Positions 5,662 through 8,252 of a DNA stretch of 8,252 bases are shown here, piece after piece; position 1 is the stretch's first letter; the number at the start of each line of letters is the position of its first letter. The DNA is from CAZPCZ01 sp964585225 (lineage in GTDB: Bacteria > Patescibacteriota > Patescibacteriia > JACPHY01). The notes under the pieces were generated by a model. That model searched no databases, was not told where the DNA came from, and saw nothing but the letters and a program-made list of their open reading frames with translations. The translations under genes and the position numbers were made by a program. The DNA lies in contig CAZPCZ010000063.1 of NCBI GenBank assembly GCA_964585225.1, positions 1 through 8,252 on the forward strand, written 5' to 3'.

Positions 5662-5702
5662 GCCCGCCGGGTCCTCTGGACCGCGGCGGGCACTTACTTT
5701 TC
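5662..5702 (+). terminator. Intrinsic terminator after the CPCC-motif gene
   Basis: GCCCGCCG pairs with CGGCGGGC, and after a bulged G the stem continues as GGTCC/GGACC with a TCT loop (5662-5691). A T-rich run (acttactttt) follows on the plus strand only. A second, smaller hairpin (AGGGCCAT/ATGGACCCT, 5703-5724) lies at the convergent end of the opposite gene. Confidence 0.8.
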
Positions 5703-5722
5703 AGGGCCATCCTACATGGACC

Positions 5723-7021
5723 CTAGAGCAGCGCGTGCTGTCGTGCGACTGGTCGCGGCCGGGCGTCGGTGAAGAGGGACACGGTGCCGTACGCACCGTC
5801 ATATCCCGGTGCGATGGCGACCTCGCCCGCACGTACTCGCCGGATTGCCTCTGCGACCTCTGGTGGCGCGACACGTGCAATCGCCTCGAGCGGCGCATCG
5901 AGGAGGATGTGAAACTCATTCCCGACTCGCGCAATGAGCTCCTCGTAGCACGCGGCAACGCGCTTCGTGGCGGGTGTGGAATCGAATGCCTCCCCGATCA
6001 CCTCCGCGAGCGGCACGATCCGTCGGCAGGTCGGTGCGCGTGGCGTGAATCCTTCGGGACGATCGGCCAGCGCATCCACGCGGTGCATCACCCCAACCGT
6101 CAGTGGCTTCGCACACCGCGGGCAGATCCCGCGGTGGCGTTTCGTGTCTAGTGGCGTGAAACGGATGCCGCACGCACGGTGACCATCGACATGATACTTC
6201 CCTTCTTCGGGGAAGAATTCGATCGTCTCGATGATGCGGTTCGGTGCGGATGGATCGTAGCGGATGGGCGCGGAGGCACGGACCGCGGCGGCGATCGCGT
6301 CGAATGTGAGCGCCTCGAGCTCGAGGACCGTTGCCTCGCGTCCGAGGTTTGGGAGCGAGTGCGCATCGGAACTCGAGACGAGCGCGACGCGATCGAGCGT
6401 AGACACGCGCCAGTTCATCGCAGGATCGGACGAGAGCCCTGTTTCGATGGCGGGGATATGCTCCGTGAGATCACTGAAGCATTCCTCGAGCGAATCGTAC
6501 CCCGACTCGGACCCGAATACCGCAAACCACGGCGTCCACGCGTGCGCGGGGATGAGCAACGTCCGCGCATCTGCCTCGAGGCAGATCGTGAGGAGGTCGT
6601 GCGACGAGAGCCCAAGGATCGGCCGTCCGTCCGCACGGAGGTTGCACCCACGTGCCTCGAGCGCCTGTCGAATGCGATCAACCGCCGCAAGCGACGGCGC
6701 GATCACGATATGGTGCACCCGCCGCACTTTCCCATCGTGTTTGTAAATACAGGACAGCTCCGTGCCGAGGAGAAACTTCGTTTCTCCAACACTTGACCAT
6801 TGACCATTGACACCGGACCACCGATTGACGAACACCCCGTCTGCAAACGGTTCGAGTTGTTCACCTATTTCAACCCGCCACTGCGGGTGCGTGAAGTCCC
6901 CCGTTGATACGAGATCAATCCCCTTCTTCCCACACCACGCCGCAATGTTCGGCAGCGTAAGCTCCTTCGAGCAAGCGCGGGAGAAACGAGAGTGAACGTG
7001 GAGGTCTGCAATGACCCTCAT
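5723..7021 (-). CDS. Endonuclease Q-like PHP-domain protein
   Basis: This 432-residue protein resembles Endonuclease Q, a DNA repair enzyme that nicks 5' of deaminated bases such as uracil and hypoxanthine. PHP metal ligands are in order: DLHVH (H8, H10), GDFTHP (D42, H45), LGTE (E88), HH (103-104), IPAHAWTPWF (H160) and SSDAH (D219, H221). A zinc-binding region follows: HRACGIRF (C284) and CPRC (C300, C303), then the family's GVMHRVDALADR. The C-terminal part contains GNEFHILLDAPLE and IAPGYDGAYGTVSLF, also typical. ATG at 7021 gives a normal N-terminus (MRVIADLHVHSRFS), but no Shine-Dalgarno precedes it because a heptamer repeat fills the leader. Residues 70-77 (GVNGQWSS) come from another tandem repeat inserted before LLGTE. 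Such proteins are often mis-annotated as UvrD-like helicases. Confidence 0.85.
   Translation of the reverse strand: MRVIADLHVHSRFSRACSKELTLPNIAAWCGKKGIDLVSTGDFTHPQWRVEIGEQLEPFADGVFVNRWSGVNGQWSSVGETKFLLGTELSCIYKHDGKVRRVHHIVIAPSLAAVDRIRQALEARGCNLRADGRPILGLSSHDLLTICLEADARTLLIPAHAWTPWFAVFGSESGYDSLEECFSDLTEHIPAIETGLSSDPAMNWRVSTLDRVALVSSSDAHSLPNLGREATVLELEALTFDAIAAAVRASAPIRYDPSAPNRIIETIEFFPEEGKYHVDGHRACGIRFTPLDTKRHRGICPRCAKPLTVGVMHRVDALADRPEGFTPRAPTCRRIVPLAEVIGEAFDSTPATKRVAACYEELIARVGNEFHILLDAPLEAIARVAPPEVAEAIRRVRAGEVAIAPGYDGAYGTVSLFTDARPRPVARQHALL
6793..6813. repeat. Heptamer repeat TTGACCA inside the endonuclease Q-like gene
   Basis: TTGACCA, TTGACCA and TTGACAC run with a 7-bp period. They encode GVNGQWSS (residues 70-77) in a loop just before the metal-ligand segment FLLGTE. 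A further attgac occurs at 6824-6829. The period does not preserve the frame if copies change. Confidence 0.85.
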
Positions 7022-7024
7022 ATG

Positions 7025-7059
7025 AGCTACAAGCTTACAGCTCTAAGCTACAAGCTCCG
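7025..7059. repeat. Degenerate heptamer repeat AGCTNNN x5 in the leader of the endonuclease Q-like gene
   Basis: AGCTACA, AGCTTAC, AGCTCTA, AGCTACA and AGCTCCG occur with a strict 7-bp period. The repeat ends three bases upstream of the gene's start codon and occupies the place where its ribosome-binding site should be. Confidence 0.88.
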
Positions 7060-7072
7060 GACCGGAAAGGGA

Positions 7073-7098
7073 AACGGCCGCCAGTGAAGGCGGCCGTT
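7073..7098 (-). terminator. Intrinsic terminator downstream of yvcK
   Basis: AACGGCCGCC (7073-7082) pairs perfectly with GGCGGCCGTT (7089-7098) around a 6-nt loop. On the minus strand a pyrimidine-rich TTTCCCTTTCC follows, ending the yvcK transcript before the endonuclease gene. T-rich sequence also follows on the plus strand. Confidence 0.75.
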
Positions 7099-7103
7099 CT
7101 TTC

Positions 7104-7147
7104 ATCCGTGATCCGTGGTGATCCGTCTGCATCTGTGGACATCCGTG
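7104..7147. repeat. ATCYGTS repeat, five copies, 7- then 10-bp period
   Basis: ATCCGTG (7104), ATCCGTG (7111), ATCCGTC (7121), ATCTGTG (7131) and ATCCGTG (7141) are spaced 7, 10, 10 and 10 bp, with three variable bases between the later units. The block fills the space between the yvcK stop codon (7150-7152) and its terminator. Confidence 0.9.
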
Positions 7148-7149
7148 CG

Positions 7150-8088
7150 TCAGAGCAGTGCCCGGATCACATGCGCGAGCTTGATGGGGTCGTGACGGGC
7201 GAGCGGGCCGTCGCTCAAGAGCGGGAAGGCGATGACCGCTCGGTCGTCCCACTCGCCGTTCGTCGGCGGGACGAATGTGGCGCCCTCGCGCGCGTACTTC
7301 TCCGCGATGTCGGGTGCCGGCGGTCGCGTGTTGCAGATGACCGCATCCACTCGCCGTCCTGCGTACCGTTCGAAGGCCTCCAGGAAATTCCTCGCGTGGA
7401 ACCCGTCGGTTTCTCCGCGTTTCGTCATCGCGTTCACCACGAAGATGAGGCGGCCACGCAGTGCTCGGAGCGCGTCCATCATGCTGCCGACGAGCACATT
7501 CGGGATGATGCTCGTGTAGAGATCGCCGGGCCCGGCGATGACCGCATCCGCGCTCCGAATGACCTCGAGCACCTCGGGGAGCGCGGTCGCCGTCGGCTCG
7601 AGCCACACCTCGGTGATGCGCGCGCGGCCATTCCCGTCGGTCTGATCAATCTCGTGTTCGCCGCGGAGTACGGTGCCGTCTGCGAGCCGAGCCAAGAGCT
7701 CGACGCGTTCGGTCGTCACCGGGAGCACGCGCCCGTGGACATCGAGGATCTTCGCGAGTGTCCCGATGCCGTCGAGGAAGCTCTGCTGCTGCTCCGCCGA
7801 TCCGGTGAGCGCGAGGTTCCCGATCGTGTGGCCGCCGATACCGCCGCCCTCCGCGAGTCGGTACTCGAAGAGGCGGACGACGTCGGGATCGGCCGTCGCG
7901 AGCGCGAGGAGACACCGGAGCACGTCGCCGGGCGGGAGCGCACCACGCTCGGTGCGCAGCACCCCCGACGATCCGCCGGAGTCCGCCATGGTCACAACCG
8001 CAGTGATGTCGAGGTCCGGGATGGTCTTGAGGCCGGTGAGCAGCGCGAACTGACCCGTCCCCCCACCGATCGTCACGATCTTCTTCAC
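7150..8088 (-). CDS. yvcK: YvcK/CofD-like protein (gluconeogenesis factor family)
   Basis: YvcK proteins bind nucleotide sugars such as UDP-GlcNAc and influence central carbon metabolism, cell shape and cell-wall synthesis. They share the fold of the CofD transferase. Signatures seen: TIGGGTGQFALLTGLK (6-21), MADSGGSSGVLR (34-45), LPPGDVLRCLLALA (51-64), GHTIGNL (86-92), GPGDLYTSIIPNVLV, a strand with IFVVNAMTKRGETDGF, and RHDPIKLA near the end. The GTG at 8088 is the start: a strong AAAGGAGG lies six bases upstream and the protein then begins VKKIVTIGGGTG as in the family, giving 312 residues, a normal length. An upstream in-frame ATG at 8175 would add 29 unconserved residues and start inside the rRNA terminator. 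It lies just after an rRNA operon and has no clear promoter of its own (TTGACG at 8154-8149 lacks a good -10). Confidence 0.93.
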   Translation of the reverse strand: MKKIVTIGGGTGQFALLTGLKTIPDLDITAVVTMADSGGSSGVLRTERGALPPGDVLRCLLALATADPDVVRLFEYRLAEGGGIGGHTIGNLALTGSAEQQQSFLDGIGTLAKILDVHGRVLPVTTERVELLARLADGTVLRGEHEIDQTDGNGRARITEVWLEPTATALPEVLEVIRSADAVIAGPGDLYTSIIPNVLVGSMMDALRALRGRLIFVVNAMTKRGETDGFHARNFLEAFERYAGRRVDAVICNTRPPAPDIAEKYAREGATFVPPTNGEWDDRAVIAFPLLSDGPLARHDPIKLAHVIRALL

Positions 8089-8173
8089 GCTGATCCTCCT
8101 TTCTGGAACGAACAGTCCCGCACCTAGCGTGCGGCGAGACCATGGCGCCGTCAACTCCGTTCGCGTGCCAAAC

Positions 8174-8203
8174 AAAAGATCGCCCGCGAGGACGATCTTT
8201 TGA
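8174..8203 (-). terminator. Intrinsic terminator of the rRNA operon
   Basis: CAAAAGATCG (8174-8183) and CGATCTTTTG (8194-8203) form a perfect 10-bp stem with a 10-nt loop, directly after the 5S rRNA. On the minus strand the T-rich part of the stem plus GTTT follows. Confidence 0.8.
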
Positions 8204-8208
8204 TAAAC

Positions 8209-8252
8209 CGGGCACCGGCCTACTCTCCCGGGGGTTAGTTTACCCCAAGTAC
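8209..8252 (-). rRNA. rrf: 5S rRNA, 3' part (cut by window edge)
   Basis: On the minus strand the sequence GTACTTGGGGTAAACTAACC, followed by CCCGGGAGAGTAGGCCGGTG and CCCGG, matches the conserved 3' third of bacterial 5S rRNA, with the GGGAGAGTAGG signature. The 3' end near 8209 is estimated from the start of the A/T spacer before the terminator. The rest of the rRNA operon lies outside the window. Confidence 0.85.

Noticed and set aside
5703..5724. Hairpin at the 3' end of the endonuclease gene as its terminator
   Set aside because: The stem has a bulge and is not followed by a T tract on the minus strand, so termination there is not supported.
7084..8127. 347-codon open frame on the plus strand opposite yvcK
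   Set aside because: It is antisense to a clearly recognised YvcK, starts inside the terminator and repeat region, and has no domain signature.
8089..8175. 29-residue N-terminal extension of yvcK from an upstream ATG
   Set aside because: The family N-terminus and a strong AAAGGAGG fit GTG 8088, while the upstream ATG lies inside the rRNA terminator.

Overview
The window reads as a chromosomal segment of a G+C-rich (roughly 60% by eye) member of the Candidate Phyla Radiation / Patescibacteria, most likely Parcubacteria-like. This rests on protein character only: a reduced UvrC, a DUF5674 protein followed by a small conserved protein that I associate with this radiation, and an Endonuclease Q-type PHP protein. 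UGA is used as a stop by several genes (DUF5674 gene, typA, yvcK), so this is not a UGA-recoded lineage. A run of 100 N (1155-1254) shows that this is a scaffold, with a gap inside a repeated tRNA region.

Layout. 1-1020 (-): N-terminal 340 residues of UvrC, running off the left edge. 1041-1443 (+): a promoter, an intact tRNA-Ala(UGC), the gap, then two tRNA-Ala 3' fragments separated by GC-rich hairpins with a 119-bp period. 1573-2922 (+): a tight three-gene operon (DUF5674, a small conserved protein, a YdcF/DUF218-like protein) preceded by a REP-like hairpin and closed by a MITE-like repeat that doubles as terminator. 3071-4979 (+): a sigma70-type promoter and typA/bipA. 4976-5691 (+): a strong promoter overlapping the typA stop codon, a 184-residue orphan gene with a CPCC motif, and an intrinsic terminator. 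5723-7021 (-): Endonuclease Q-like PHP protein. 7150-8088 (-): yvcK-like gene. 8174-8252 (-): terminator and 3' end of a 5S rRNA, so an rRNA operon ends at the right edge.

Functionally the window is mostly housekeeping: translation (tRNA-Ala, 5S rRNA, TypA), DNA repair (UvrC, EndoQ), metabolic/envelope control (YvcK) and an unexplained three-gene operon.

The most unusual feature is repetitive. Five different short tandem repeats with 7-, 8- or 10-bp periods occur in about 8 kb. Three are inside essential-looking coding regions (two in uvrC, one in endoQ), one occupies the leader of endoQ, and one lies in the 3' UTR of yvcK. Their periods are not multiples of three, so unit gain or loss would shift the frame of repair genes. 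The second unusual feature is the tRNA-Ala fragment/hairpin array at the assembly gap.
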